A DNA stretch of 64,000 bases from assembly GCF_000218685.1 (NCBI RefSeq), contig NW_006763292.1, positions 2,743,909 to 2,807,908 on the forward strand, in the 5' to 3' direction. Numbering within the stretch: the stretch's first letter is position 1; each line of letters opens with the position of its first letter. The DNA comes from Serpula lacrymans var. lacrymans S7.9 (Eukaryota; Basidiomycota; Agaricomycetes; Boletales; Serpulaceae). The notes beneath the pieces are model-generated. The model was not told the DNA's origin. It was given only the letters and a program-made list of their open reading frames with translations, and ran no database searches. Below, in pieces: positions 34,153 to 46,736 of the stretch. Position numbers and translations under genes: made by a program.

Positions 34153-35913
34153 ATGTCATTCGATGATATTCCCGCCTTTGTTTCTCGTCTTCAAACAAGC
34201 AAGGTATGCATCTAGACTTACGTTGTGGGCAAGCTTATTTCGATTTACTTGTTATCTCCTTCGGTTTCGTAGTATGTTATTGGTGAGTATATATATTAGA
34301 AAATCATTGTTCGTGTCCAGTTAGTCAACCTATACACCGCAGCTGCTTCCCTAGTCATCCTTGTCAGTGTTTTCTTCCGATGTGACTTCCATTCTAGATG
34401 ATATATCGGACTAATATCGTGCTATCAGATCATCAATTATATCGACACATTTTCTGAGGAGGTATGTCGCGGTCTTTATGTGGACTTGTGATTTTACCCT
34501 TATGGATCCCCTGTATTGGCTATGGTTGTGCAGTACGAACTCATCTGGAAGTCAAAATGGGGCGCCGCCAAGGTGCTCTTCCTCTTCTCTCGCTATATTG
34601 CCTTTGCGGAGATGCTTTTAACAATGTGCTGTGCGCTGTTCGCAATTTAAACTTACATATATTCCCTCTTACTCTCTCCACAGTATATAATGACGCCGAG
34701 ATGCAATACGACGTTGGTATTCCATGTTTCCTTTGCGTTCAACTATTTAACTACTTATTTTTCTCATCCTGGTAGTCTTGTATATCATTTTGTTGGGCAG
34801 TGACCGGTGAGTTCTCGATAAGAGTTTTTTTGATTAATTTCTGCTTAATATTCCACAGCTTTAGGTGCTTGTGCTATCAGTATGGCTCAATGTAAACATC
34901 AATCAGATAATGTGTGTTGAAGAGTCCTAAAGTTTGACGATCCAGTTATTATCATCCTTCGCACTTATGCCGTCTGGGGTCCAAGCAGAAGGTTCCTATT
35001 CGGTTTATCCACCTTCTCTTTGGTTTGCAAATCATCAGGTGTTCTGGCTTCGTTCAAATCGCTAATTATTCCTTATCAGATCATCATAGTAGCTATTGTA
35101 TCCAGCATGGGTGATTACATAAAGACTATTCGATGTCAGTACTACTGTTTCTCTCCGCTATGATCATATTCACAAATCGATATGAAGATGGAAAACCTCC
35201 TGTGCCTGGTATCATAGCGTGCCTCCCGGTACAAGAGAACAATGATATCATGGGAATCGATTTCATACTTGTATATCTCCACGAAACAGGTATTTACTGC
35301 ATCGTCACCAGAAGTCCCCAGCTGACGTTTTCCAAGTTATAGCAGGGTTGACCACTTATCGAGGTTTGAAACACTTCCGTCATGTGAGGTCACCGTTGTG
35401 GATTACGCTGTTCAGGGAGGGCATAATATATTACTTCCTTATTTCCAGTAAGAGATTATCTCTTTGTGTCGTGTGGGTATGTTGATCTTGACTCCCCGGC
35501 GATGTAGTCAGTACGATTGTGGCCGTGATTTTACTATTCCGGCTTCCTGTAAGCTGCCAAGCTCTTTGTAGTTGAAATTTCATGTTCTGAACGCAGGTAC
35601 TTCCCTGTCAGGTGGACCTCGCTACTTGCCTCAACCCGTATGTCCCATGTTTATATGATATTGTAATCAATGCTAAAACGGTTATTTTTGATCACGAATA
35701 AAAAGGCTTCAAAGTATCTTGCATAGCGTATTGTCATGTCGCGTTATTCTTCACTTGCGCGCTGCTAATAAAGTCCGAGATAACCCGACGGTCATGCCTA
35801 TGGAGTCTCTGCAATTTGCCCCGGTTCGACAGTCGCAGACTGTCCATTTCAGCGAGACGGGAATAGCATCTACTAGATCTCTTGTCGAGTTGGAATTGGC
35901 TAGTATGGCTTGA
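34153..35913 (+). CDS. DUF6533-type multi-pass membrane protein C
   Basis: Intact paralogue of A with the same exon layout. It starts MSFDDIPAFVSRLQTSK, then the 10-nt exon at 34273-34282, LVNLYTAAASLVIL, IINYIDTFSEE, YELIWKSKWGAAKVLFLFSR (DUF6533 core), SCISFCWAVT, ALGACAISMAQ, VIIILRTYAVWGPSRRFLFG, KPPVPGIIACLPVQENNDIM, VIAGLTTYRGLKHFRHVRSP, LFREGIIYYFLIS, VSTIVAVILLFRLP and the tail LQSILHSVLSCRVILHLRAA ending LVELELASMA. It lacks the frameshifts of copy B. The donor after FSTFSL (gtttgc) is weak in the same place as in A. Function unknown; membrane location predicted from about seven hydrophobic stretches. Confidence 0.8.
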
Positions 35914-36614
35914 TGATCCTGGCAAAGAAGTAAGTGCGCGCTTTCCCTTGAATGATTGATATCGACTGAAATAGAGACAGACTTGTTGTGCATAGTGCAA
36001 CTTCATCAGCTCGCCAAGATGGTCCTGGTTTGATGGCGCATTTCTGGCAGGTCTTCACGACTTTCCGACTTTACCCAATGTATCGGACGAAGAGGAAGTT
36101 GACACTCCCGACATTATCCCAAAGCTTCGACTTCACCAGTGTTATTGAGGTTGCTCGAATACCGCCGGCATTTGGCTAGGGCATAGCTGCAACGTGGATG
36201 AGCCCCCAAACCCAATTTGTTCAAGAGTGGTCCTCTGTCGCGGCCATTTGACCTGATAGCCTCAGGGAATCCTTATTAGCGCTTGGGGCAGGTACTGCAG
36301 ATGTCTGGATAGCATGACGAGGGTAAACAATTATGAATAGCTTTCTTCTTGGATGGAAGTAGATATCATAACGAGAAATGACTTTTATAGGTTGTTTAAG
36401 TGAGAGCTAGATAGAAAATGAACAGACGTTAGAACTTCTACATCATTGCAATAGGACATGATCGAAACTGGACAAATGGACATTACCAGCAAATACCCTT
36501 TTAGGAAAATCGCGAATCAGCCGGCCCTAATTCAGCGCGTAAATTTACTGTCTGAAACCCCTCTACAACGAATAACAGTTAGGGCTCATTCGCACATCCT
36601 ATATTCCCAATAAC
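35914..36614. other. Intergenic upstream of SNF2 gene
   Basis: 700 bp, 3' flank of gene C and promoter of the SNF2 gene. A 63-codon frame at 35988-36179 has no recognisable motif. Confidence 0.4.
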
Positions 36615-39600
36615 ATGGCACCTATGATCCACATTAAAACCAACATATCGCAGGATAGAGCGTTAGATATTCAGGCAAAGAGTACAATTGACCTCACACA
36701 AGACGACGAACTCGACCTCATCTCCGCCACAACAGCCAGTACACCCACTAGGGTAGCAGACCCGTCGCCTGACTTACTGAAATCAAACGATGATGGCAAG
36801 GCAACTATTCGAGCGCGTCGCTCTATGGGCCTCGTATCGTATACCCAGACAAATCATAACAAGCGCGCGAGAGCAATCTCAATATCGGTCATCGAAAACG
36901 ACGGAGGAAGGAAAAAACAGAAGATGGATAATAAGAAGGCGGTTTGTGCAAAACCTCACTCTCATCGTCTACAGTATTTCACGTTTCTTGGTCTCTTCAG
37001 AACACCATCGTCATAATCGCAAAAAGAATCCAACTAGATGCTGCTAGGCGGCGTTGGCTTCACCGGCATAGGGATCTGTTCTTGCCTCTTTTGCCTGCTT
37101 CAACATTCTTCGATAATCTGAAAAATGAGATCGAGGAATCTGGGGAAAAGGCATCATATATTCCATTCCATGCTCTCGATGAGCAACCGAAGTTGATACA
37201 AGGAGGTACGATGAAGGAATATCAGGTGAGTCCTTTCGTACCATGCATTGATGCATTGATACCGATGAACTCTCCGCAAGCTTCAAGGTCTTGCTTTTCT
37301 GGTATATATGCATAACAATGGTGCGAGTGTTTTTTTTGCTTCATTAATTAGTCTATTGATGCAGTACAGGCATGAATTGCATCCTTGGAGATGGTCAGTG
37401 ATTTGCTCATAATATACGTACTCTCTATTCACGTTTTATCTAGAAATGGGTCTAGGAAAAACGCTGCAGGTGATTATCAAAAATCTTATATGAAAAGCAT
37501 TAGAGCTAATAAGTAATGCCAGACTCTTTCTCTTTTTGCACATGTGAGGGAAAACACGAAGGGTATTATTGTTTCGCGATTTAGCATATTCGATTTCCTT
37601 AATCAATTTATAGGAAAACAAGATCCACATTTGATCATTTGTCCTCTATCCGTGCTTTCATCATGGCAAAATGTGAGTATACGCTACCCTATCTAGTTCA
37701 AGAGATTGACTGGAATTGATACCCAGGAAGTGGCACGGTGGCTCCCATCCCTACGGACTCTGCGGTTTCACGGAACTCAGTCGGAGCGCGATCGTTTGAA
37801 GAATAGCATGCGAGGAGTCGAGATACCATTTGATCTATGCATCACGACCTACGAGGCATTTGTGGCTGAGGACTCGTGGTTCAAGAGCCGGAGGTGGATG
37901 TATTGCGTATTAGACGAAGGACACAGGATCAAGAATTCAGATACGAATCTCGCAAGCAAGGTGCAGGGTATTGGAGCGCTTCATCGACTGAGTGAGTAGT
38001 TTTTTCTGACATCGACCATCTCATTAAATTTTAACGTTGTTATATTCTGTCAGTCTTAACCGGCACGCCTGTGCAGAACAACCTCGTTGAGTTGTGGGGT
38101 CTTCTTCATTGGTTGTACCCTACGGTATTCACAGCGCCCTCTGAACGCCGGTTTAAAGAGTCCTTTGATCTCTCCCGTGGATCATATTCCATCCCTTTTC
38201 TGAAAGCCGCTCAGGAACTTCTAGCAGTAATTATGATTAGAAGGACGAAAGCCAACGTAGACATTAACGTACCTCCACGCGAAGAGCTTACTGTGTTCAT
38301 CCCAATGACCGAGGCGCAACGATTCTGGACATATAGATTACTCACACGGATGGATACCCTAGATTTAAAACAAATATTCATCTCAAAGCTTGAAGATGGT
38401 CCTTTGGATGATGGACGACGCGAAGTTCTGTCTCATATAGCATCCCAAATCAACCGAAGCAGTAGTGGCGAGGCTAACCGTAAGATGACCTTCATATTAT
38501 TTTGTGGCACATGGCTTATATCATTGGTAGAATGGCGGAAGTTAATGAACCTGCTGATGCAACTGCGAAAAGTCTGCGATCAGTACGTTTAACTTGACCA
38601 AGTGGTCTTCCCTCATCGCTGACAATTTTTCAAAGCCCATATCTCTTAAAAGACGCCTCTCCCTCTCCCTACCAGATTGGCGAACATATTGTAGCTTCAT
38701 CCTCAAAATTAATCGTAATCGACAAGATACTCGCCGATGTTCTGCCGAAAGGCGAGCGTGTCTTGATTTTCACGGTACGTGATTTTTCTAGTGTCAATTC
38801 TGAGAAAATTGATTTGAAGCATTCTATCAATAGCAATGGACAAGGCAAGCTAAGAGACTAGGTTTGAAATAATTTATGTTTACTGTTTTTCTTTTTCTTT
38901 TTAGCATGCTCGATACTCTGGAAGACTTTCTAGCTTTGCGAGCTATACCATATGCGCGGCTTGATGGTGAAACCAATCGTCCTCGTCGTGCGCTGAACAT
39001 CAAACTGGTGAGTTGGTCGTTGCTGTGGGAAAGTTTTAGGCACTAATCAAATTTCTTGCAGTTTCAACAAGAAAAGTCTCGTAAGTTGGCCTTGACTCCC
39101 ACCCCACCGAGCTAATGAAATTATAATAATATCCACAGCTTATCAGGTTTTCCTTATTTCGACTAAAGCTGGGGGCTTGGGTATACCTCCCTTGAACTTG
39201 CACTTCTGTACCTTATTAAAATTTATTCCCTTAGGCATCAATTTAACGAAAGCATCGACTGTGATCATGTGCGACTCTGATTGGAATCCCCAAGTAAGTA
39301 TAGTGCCTGGAGAACTATATATGCTGATTGATTTATAGAATGATCTCCAAGCTATCGCCAGGGCCCACCGCATAGGACAAACCAAAGTTGTCCAAGTACG
39401 TCTTTGGTAGAATGTCCTCGAGTTTCATAATGGTTGACCATTGCGACTCATCAGGTTTATAGACTGATTTGCCAGGGAAGTGTTGAAGATCAGATGCTTG
39501 ATCGTATTCGTCGAAAACTCTTCCTATCGATCAAAATTATGAGCTCTTCCGAAACTTCTAGCAACGAGGACAATACGCAACTTGGCACATCTGAGCTTAT

Positions 39601-40695
39601 GGATATACTCCGAAAAGGTAGTAGCGCTCTATCAAGGTCGGATGAAGCTATGGATCTTGGGCGATTCTTGAGTTCACCTATTGGCGATATTCTGAACGCT
39701 TCGCGAACTCGTGAGGGAGCACGAGACGCTAAGATAAAGCAAGAAATAGGATCCGTGAAGCAGGAAGTAGATGAAATGCTCCTCCACGATGCTGAAGAAG
39801 AGGAGCGGCGGTTGCTGAGTGGCATTGCTCAGGTCCAGAGTAGATTATTTGAAGGGAAGGTGATTCACCGGACCCAGGATAATTTTCAGATTGCGCAAGA
39901 ATGGCGAGAGCTACAGAAACGTGCACATATTGATCGCACGGTCATTATTGATGGTATACCAGTCATCGCAGAACATCTTGGCCAAGACGTGAGTGCTGTA
40001 TTGATGATACATAGTTTCTTCGCTAACAGATGTTGCAGAGTGATCCGTCGGAGGTCACCACCGTAGCGCCCAAACGCCAGAGGAAGAAATATGATTGGGA
40101 AGACTGGTGCATTTACTGTCGAGACGGTGGCGAGCTCGTCCTATGTACATCTTGCCCTCGGGGTAAGATCCACTGTTTGCTGGGTCCGAGATGTGTATTG
40201 AACTCGAACCTTTTTGTGCAGTATTCCATGCTAAATGCCATGGCGTGAGCCGTCAACAAGTGCAGCGCTCGCTATCTCTGCCATGCAGTCAGCACTCTTG
40301 TGCGACTTGCGATCGGAATACGCAGCAGGCTGGTGGGATGTTGTTTAGGTAAGTTTAAAAATGGGGGGAAGTCGTTCCAGTGTTCAACGCTCTGCTTCAG
40401 ATGTCAAACTTGCCCACAAGCCTTCTGTGAAGACTGTCTCCCCAACGGGGAACTTGATGTTGTTGGGGACGTTCTTCCTGAGTTGTAAGTACCCCAGGAT
40501 TCCTAAATTGACATTCGTTCCTCATCATCATTCGTGTCTAGTCTGTTGCTTGGCTATGGTGAAACGTCTTCAGCCTATTTCATCCGATGCCATGACTGTC
40601 GTGAATATTTCGCGAAGCATCCAAAGATGCGGAAGATGTGGGAGCAGGAGACGAAGGAGACAGCAGCGAAGCTTGCATCCCTCGAAATATCATAG
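36615..40695 (+). CDS. SNF2-family ATPase with C-terminal PHD finger
   Basis: About 17 exons on the plus strand, starting MAPMIHIKTNISQDR. The N-terminus is polar, with a nuclear-localisation-like KKQKMDNKK. The helicase motifs run in order: NCILGDEMGLGKT (Walker A, split by an intron; the exon is 25 nt), HLIICPLSVLSSWQN, CITTYEAF, VLDEGHRIKN (DExH box), [112 protein letters not shown] and VYRLICQGSVED. After a coiled acidic region, a Cys-rich part follows: WCIYCRDGGELVLCTSCPRV (PHD finger) and RCQTCPQAFCEDCLPNGEL, ending AAKLASLEIS. It resembles ISWI/SMARCA5-type remodellers in the motor, but the PHD tail is not the ISWI HAND-SANT-SLIDE. ATP-dependent chromatin remodelling is inferred. Confidence 0.9.
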
Positions 40696-41043
40696 ATTCA
40701 TTGGACAATCAGACGTTCGATGAATTGGTAAAATTGTAGAAGCACGTAATTGTGTATTATTCTGTTGTAGTGTATAGCTCATCTTAGTCAAGTAGTCAGT
40801 GTAATCCCCGTCTTGCATTTTGTATATGTTTTCTATATGGCTCAAACCAGTCGATGAGGCTTTGATGTCGATGTATACTAGATTAATGCAATGCGCAAGT
40901 GATGCATCTCCTAGCCTAGACTTCCAGTGTCCGATGAAACACCTTGTATGACTTTTCTCCGAGCTTCACTTGACACACATGCACCACTTCTGCCAGGCTA
41001 GTGTTTTGGAGTGATGATATGATAACATTATGACTGCAAGACA
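40696..41043. other. Convergent intergenic region
   Basis: 348 bp between the stops of the SNF2 gene and DPM3; 3' UTR-like sequence, nothing else seen. Confidence 0.45.
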
Positions 41044-41601
41044 TCAATCGACAGTAACTCCCTTCGTACGCAAGTCGTTTTTGGCCTCATTTATTTCCTA
41101 GAAAGAGTGAGAGGAATGAGCCCAATGATTGACGGACGAGTGGCAAATAAGAAGAGCAAGTTATGTTCCTTAGCATTGCCTTTGCAGTGCAAACATACAT
41201 TCATAACCACTAATAAGGATATGACCGACCCCAAGGAAAGATAATCGTGTGTAAAGACCGAGTAAATGCCGGCAACCAACTCACCTTAAGCAGCTCCTCA
41301 TATGCCTCTGGACAATCTCTGAATGTGAACAAGCCCCAGCCAAGGCTCCATAGCGAGTATGAACCAAAGGAAACCAACAGCCACCATGGAATCTATGGTT
41401 TCATGTAGATCAGCAAAAGTAGTACGACGAACTGGATTGAAACGGAGCGATGCATCAGCAAGGTGGTGTACTGACCAGCGGTAGAACATCTTTGGCGACT
41501 TCTGCATCGACTAGTGGGACTGGAAGAATAGTATACAATGCGAGAATATAGAGAGTAATAAGGAATGTAGACGCGAGCGCAACACGGTGAGCACGAGCCA
41601 T
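41044..41601 (-). CDS. Dolichol-phosphate mannose synthase subunit 3
   Basis: Three exons on the minus strand: 41476-41601, 41285-41392 and 41044-41097, all phase 0, 95 residues. It starts MARAHRVALASTFLITLYIL with two hydrophobic segments; the second reads IPWWLLVSFGSYSLWSLGWG. It is followed by the family signature LFTFRDCPEAYEELLKEI and a charged tail ending RTKGVTVD. Length and order match DPM3, the small ER membrane protein that tethers the catalytic DPM1 subunit for dolichol-phosphate mannose synthesis, needed for N-glycans and GPI anchors. The gene is too broken by introns to appear as a single long frame. Confidence 0.95.
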
Positions 41602-42361
41602 GTTTTACCAACTTTGAAAGTTGTAGTTGAGGGTATGGTGACGAGTAAAACACGTGACCTAGTATCAGGTATTTACACAGCGGCACTGCCTCTCGGACCC
41701 ATATCATATCATGACACCAACAGAACCGTTCTCTCTTAATTTACACGGCTCAAGTGATAACTGGACGATAAAATAAACGATGAAATCACTGAAAGCCTCA
41801 ATATTCAACAACTCGCCGTGGATGAGTCCTTTTAAATGATCCGACTATGCCTTTTATCCTGTCATACCATTACCACCGCAGCACCACAGCCAAAGGCTTA
41901 AATCAATACTGATGTCTGGTTTTTGTTACAGCCGCATCGATCTTCCATTCCGATCATTTATTGGCTACAGGCGCTCCCTCCACATGAGAACAGTAACTGT
42001 CAGCATATACGTGTTCGATAGGTGTTGCTGTGGGACCAGAACTTCCAGATACACAGACCAAGGATGTGACTGCTCATATCCATCCGACGCTTTTAACGGA
42101 GGGACTGCCGAATCTCCCAGTGACCTTGATCCTCAAAGCAGCAGGATCGGTGGCCCATCAGACACTTGCGTTTGATATATGCCACCCTGCGCATCTGCCT
42201 CTCCCTCGGACTCGAATTACATACGCTCTAGTTGCTGTGTGATGGTAACAATGTGATTGGCCAGTTGGTAATGAGCCAATCGCCATTGTCATTGCCTCCC
42301 GTAGCTTAAGTGTAGGTCCAGGTGGTTGAGCAGTATACTCGTGATACCACTGAAGCCTCAC
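41602..42361. other. Intergenic between DPM3 and gene D
   Basis: 760 bp, divergent promoter region for DPM3 and membrane-protein gene D. Frames at 41912-42242 lack motifs. Confidence 0.4.
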
Positions 42362-44085
42362 ATGTTCCTGCCAATCGATTTCGCTACACAACCTGAAGAT
42401 GTATACTTAGCTGAAGGCCAATTGGTCAATGTGAGTCTTTATTCGTCCCTAAAATTGGCTTCAACAATGCTTTCATACTGATCGGCCCACTGTAGTTTTT
42501 TCAAGGTAAGCTGTCATAGCACGAAAGTAGTCAAATGAAAGGCTTATACTACGCATCTCCGCTAGTTTCTATTGCGACCATTTTTGTAAGTGCTCTTTGC
42601 TTCCCAAAATTTTATGTCCACGAACATTTCTTGCATTTAAGGCGCTGGACTATTTCATAACCTTCGTGGACGAAGTAAATATCAATGCACTCATAATTGA
42701 AGTGCATTTTACTCATTCTTCATCACAACGTTGAAGGTCAACTTGATTTGGAAATCTAGTCTTGGTTTAACGAAAGTGATGTTCTTTGTCGCTCGTTACA
42801 TACCTTTTGTATCCATTCCTCTGAGTTTGTATGGTAAGAACATGTTCACAATTATGTAAATGGGGTAGTTCAGCTTTTTGTATAGCGTCGTTGGCACCTA
42901 ACATCAATCCAGGAGTATGTCATCATCCCGGCTTCAATTCTGCAGCTAATCACACGTTTCAGCTATGCCCTGCGGTTTTCTACTCATCTATTGGTTCGTC
43001 GCCGCTTGGTTTCATATAATGTCTGTGACTGATATGTTCGTGGTCCAACATCTTCACAGTATTGGATGCTTTGTCGATTACAATCGCAGAATGTGGATGG
43101 AACCACTACTTTGGGTTATAGCATAGCTCATTTTTGATATATCTAGTATTCCTTGGGTTGCGCATCTATGCCATCTGGATGGGTAAGAGAGGTGTTTGTA
43201 TACTACTAGCATCGTGCGCAACGGTATGTGACGTCCTCTTACACAACTATCTACCCTAAAAAGTGTCTTCATATTGACAGATTGCAATCACATCTGTAAC
43301 GCTCATCGTGGCTTTCTACATGCGTTCAATATCATGTATGCGTATCTTGTATATCATACAAGTGAAATTGCAGTCACTGATGTCGATTATTGATCTATAC
43401 GCGGCGTTAACAGTCATAAAGCCTTCCTCGCTGAGTATTGGATGTCAGCTAACGGGCGATGGAAAAATTATATCAGGGAGTTATGTGGTTGTCATGGCCA
43501 CGGAAACAAGTGAGGTTCCTTCATCTCCATCCATGATGACCTGTTGTCTCACGTACAATAGTCCATCTATCCCTTATGGGTTACAGAGCAAGGAGTTACT
43601 TTAACTCTGCATATATATCCAATCCACTCGTAAAGGTGCTTTTCGCGGATGGTCTCTTCTACTGTGCCTGCATGTTTTGTAAGCCATCGGTCCCCCTTCT
43701 TGGCCCGTCAACTAGTGTGTATTCGTCGATAATTAAATTTCCATACAGTCTTTTCTTTGACAAACGTATTGCTGTTGTACACTGTTCCGGTGAGCCTATT
43801 TTAGCTGGTGCTGATCTTGTGCGTAGTACGCTGAATAGCGGTTAGGCAGAATACAGTAACCTTCTCGCCACGTAAATTCCTCGGTTTTCTGTCCTTATCA
43901 TGTGAAGTCTCATTGATAGCGTATTATAAAACTCTCTGAATAGGTTCCAGGCCATCACACACACAATCCTAGCGACGCGCATGCAACTCCATCTTCTCGA
44001 AATTGACAGGGACGCTCGCAATCCTGACTCTGCGACTGACGCAACAAAACTCACATCTATCCGCTTTGTCCATGATGATTGCTGA
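42362..44085 (+). CDS. DUF6533-type multi-pass membrane protein D
   Basis: Member of a second subgroup (with E, G and J). Exon 1 is 42362-42430 (MFLPIDFATQPEDVYLAEGQ, LVN), then the 10-nt exon 42496-42505, ASPLVSIATIF, ALDYFITFVDE and VNLIWKSSLGLTKVMFFVAR (DUF6533 core), IPFVSIPLSLY, VLDALSITIAE, LIYLVFLGLRIYAIWMGKRG (hallmark LRIYAIW), IAITSVTLIVAFYMRSIS, SGSYVVVMATETS, YRARSYFNSAYISNPLVKVL, FADGLFYCACMF and the tail TILATRMQLHLLEIDRD ending SIRFVHDDC. The exon around 42880-43010 is less certain, and the piece after the seventh segment could be read in more than one way. It seems intact but parts of the model rest on family comparison. Confidence 0.72.
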
Positions 44086-44315
44086 CGCTGCGTATCACAC
44101 CAGCTTATTAGCCTGCAATCGGAGAGTGCCACACGCGTCACGATGTTCTAGTAACAGCCCTCTGTACATTGTCCAGTTCTGTGTACATAGGGAAGAGTAG
44201 AACACAGTTGAAGAGAGCAGATCAATATCATTTGTACAGTAGATTCTTGCATTTGTATGTATCTTCAGTGATGATATAGGATCAAAAGGGACATTGCAAC
44301 TGTGTGACATAGCTA

Positions 44316-45759
44316 TTATCTCTCATACATCGTATATACCAACACTGCAAAAGCCGCAACTATCGTACCAGCGCCAGCCAAACTCCACGGCGTTATAGCA
44401 GCAAAGCCGAAGATTACATCTGATAGAAGGATGAGCACTATAGTTAATAGGTTTCCGACAGAGGTCACTATCGGTCCCCAAACGCCTAACAAGATCTGTT
44501 ATAGTAGAATTTAGAATTTATAAGGGTATTATAAAGGTTAATAGGCCAAGGTTTCTTACCATAAATCCTGAGTTGAATACAACACCACTGGAGGCGATCC
44601 CCGCGATGACCCCGGTGGTACGAAGATTGGCAGGGAGGGCGAACTTTTCGATATCATAATAATGAAGGAGTGGAATCGGTATCCATAGAGTGAGAAGCGT
44701 GAATAGACCGATCGTCCCTGTGAGCAGGTTTGGATGAAGCCCAAAAGGAGGGGGATACGCGATCTCGTCATCGGCTGATATAACGGGCTCATCACCTTCT
44801 TCTACAAGACTCGATTCGGAATCTGAGAGGTACTCGTAGAACGACGTGTCCGATGCTAGTTCTGGATCGGAAGGAAGAGCGGCGAATTTCTTGTACAATA
44901 CTTGGTAGAGTCCGTAAGCAAATGATGCCACGAGTGTCAGCATATCTCCGATGAATGGAGACGACGGTTGCTGAGAAGGTGATTGGACAGATGCTTCCTC
45001 AGCGACAGAATCATGCGTCGAAGATGTGCTTCCGCCGTATACGACAGCCAAAACACCTAAAGTAGCAAGGAAGACGGCGCCTAAACGACGCACATCCCAC
45101 TTAAGATTAAGGAGTTTGACGGAAAGGAGATATGCAAAAAAGGCATTTGCATTCCAGATTGCAGTAACATCAGTCACACTTCACAGACTTTCAATAAGGA
45201 GAATAACGAGATATGAAGAAAATAAACTTACGGAGCGAGCGAGATAGCGGCGAACCAGAGAAGTCCTGGAACGCTATATCCTGCTGTCAAGATTATGGCG
45301 AGCACTACAAATCTTAAGGTCGGAAATATCGACGGTTGATGCGTATGTGGGACATCCAACTTGTTAGATAGCTGACGACTAATTGCGGTGGAGAGACCGG
45401 ATACGAGTGCGCGGTGGGTATATTTGGTGGCGGATAGTAGATATAGATAATGGATAGGAAAGGACAGCAAGAATGCTGAATGGACGATGTAGCTGTGCAA
45501 TTTTGATCAGATGGATGGTAGGATTTAACGAGCGGGCTTCTCTTACAAGATGAAATAAGGTTGTCTAAACCCCAAGGTAGATTGCACATACTGTATTCGG
45601 ATACTCAACCACTGAGATGATGGCAAGGTTTGGAAAACTACACACCTGGGTTAGCTGTGTCTCTATGACAAAGGCGAAAAGAACGACAGCAAATAATGCT
45701 ACTGCAGCTTTACCGCCCAACCGGGGTACCGCAACAGAGGATCCTTGACGACCTACCAT
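44316..45759 (-). CDS. DMT-superfamily (SLC35F/YML018C-like) membrane transporter
   Basis: Minus-strand gene with about six exons, about 420 residues. Start MVGRQGSSVAVPRLGGKAAV with the first membrane segment VALFAVVLFAFVIETQLTQ, then YVQSTLGFRQPYFI, YIVHSAFLLSFPIHYLYLL, LAIILTAGYSVPGLLWFAAI, MTDVTAIWNANAFFAYLLSV, LGAVFLATLGVLAVVYGG, an acidic Ser-rich loop, DMLTLVASFAYGLYQVLYKK, GLFTLLTLWIPIPLLHYYDI, GVIAGIASSGVVFNSGFM, LLGVWGPIVTSVGNLLTIVL and an end VAAFAVLVYTMYER. Ten membrane segments and the VTAIWNANAFFAYL motif place it with the yeast YML018C / SLC35F5 group of vacuolar-type transporters with unknown substrate. It runs convergent with gene D. Confidence 0.88.
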
Positions 45760-46736
45760 TGTGCGGAGGACGATAAAGGAGGAAGCGAGATAGAAAAGAC
45801 CTGTTTACTATATGAAAGAGTGACTCCAGCGCTGCATGTTTCTTTAGGTCAAGGCGGTGATGAGTTACGGCTTTTAGGGAGCACTGTAACGGGGTCGGTG
45901 TCGTTTGATCCGACCTATACAATTGCCAGGTCTTTTAAGTCAGTACCAGCTCGGCACTTGGCGGTCTGGCGGGCGGCACGTGCTCTGTCGGCTCGGGACA
46001 CCACCAACGCGCCCTTCGAAACTTCAATTATGCCTTTAACTTTACTTTCGCACTTGTCCTTGTATCTTTACATTACTTTGCTTATCACCTTTCTTTCTGG
46101 ATAAAGGATGTCGTGGATAAGATACAAGACCTCGAAAGCAGCATATGTCCTTCGCACCATGTAACCTCAATGCCGACGACGACGAAGTCAATGGAACTAT
46201 CCACTTTCCAATCCGACCTGGCATTGGGCAGTGTCACACCCAGACTTATAGGCGTATTTCAAGGCCATTTTTCTACTGTATTATCGAGCGCGCGGCATCG
46301 GTGGCCATCACAGCGTCAACTCTATAGCTCGCGAAGTGTTTCAACCCGGAGATTCATTACGCCGGTTCGTTCACCCTAGACTCATAGCTTTACAACCATC
46401 GATAAGTGACATTTCCCGGACATAGGGATTCACCGCATTCAGGAGATAGCCACCATTGTAACACTGGCAGACCGCGATAGCTTCTGTCACCTAGTACACT
46501 ACATGCACCAACGATAGATAGTGCAGGGGGTCCCGAAGTTACTGGTACTGCTCTGACAAGTATCTACGGTAACTATCAAATCCACGTATCAGAGAAATCA
46601 ATCACTGTACTAACTTACCACGTTCAACGTACGCCACTATGTAAGGCCAGAAAGCACTGCACCATCACCAGTTAGTTGTGATTCTTGTTATTTATAAGCG
46701 GGTAGACAATAACGTACCACTGTGTTGTTTTAACTG
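45760..46736. other. Intergenic between DMT gene and gene E
   Basis: Nearly 1 kb, divergent promoter region. Overlapping plus-strand frames at 45745-46104 and 46113-46379 show no recognisable domain. Confidence 0.4.

Noticed and set aside
45745..46379. Plus-strand frames upstream of gene E
   Set aside because: Overlap the start of the transporter gene on the other strand, have no motifs and no splice-supported continuation.
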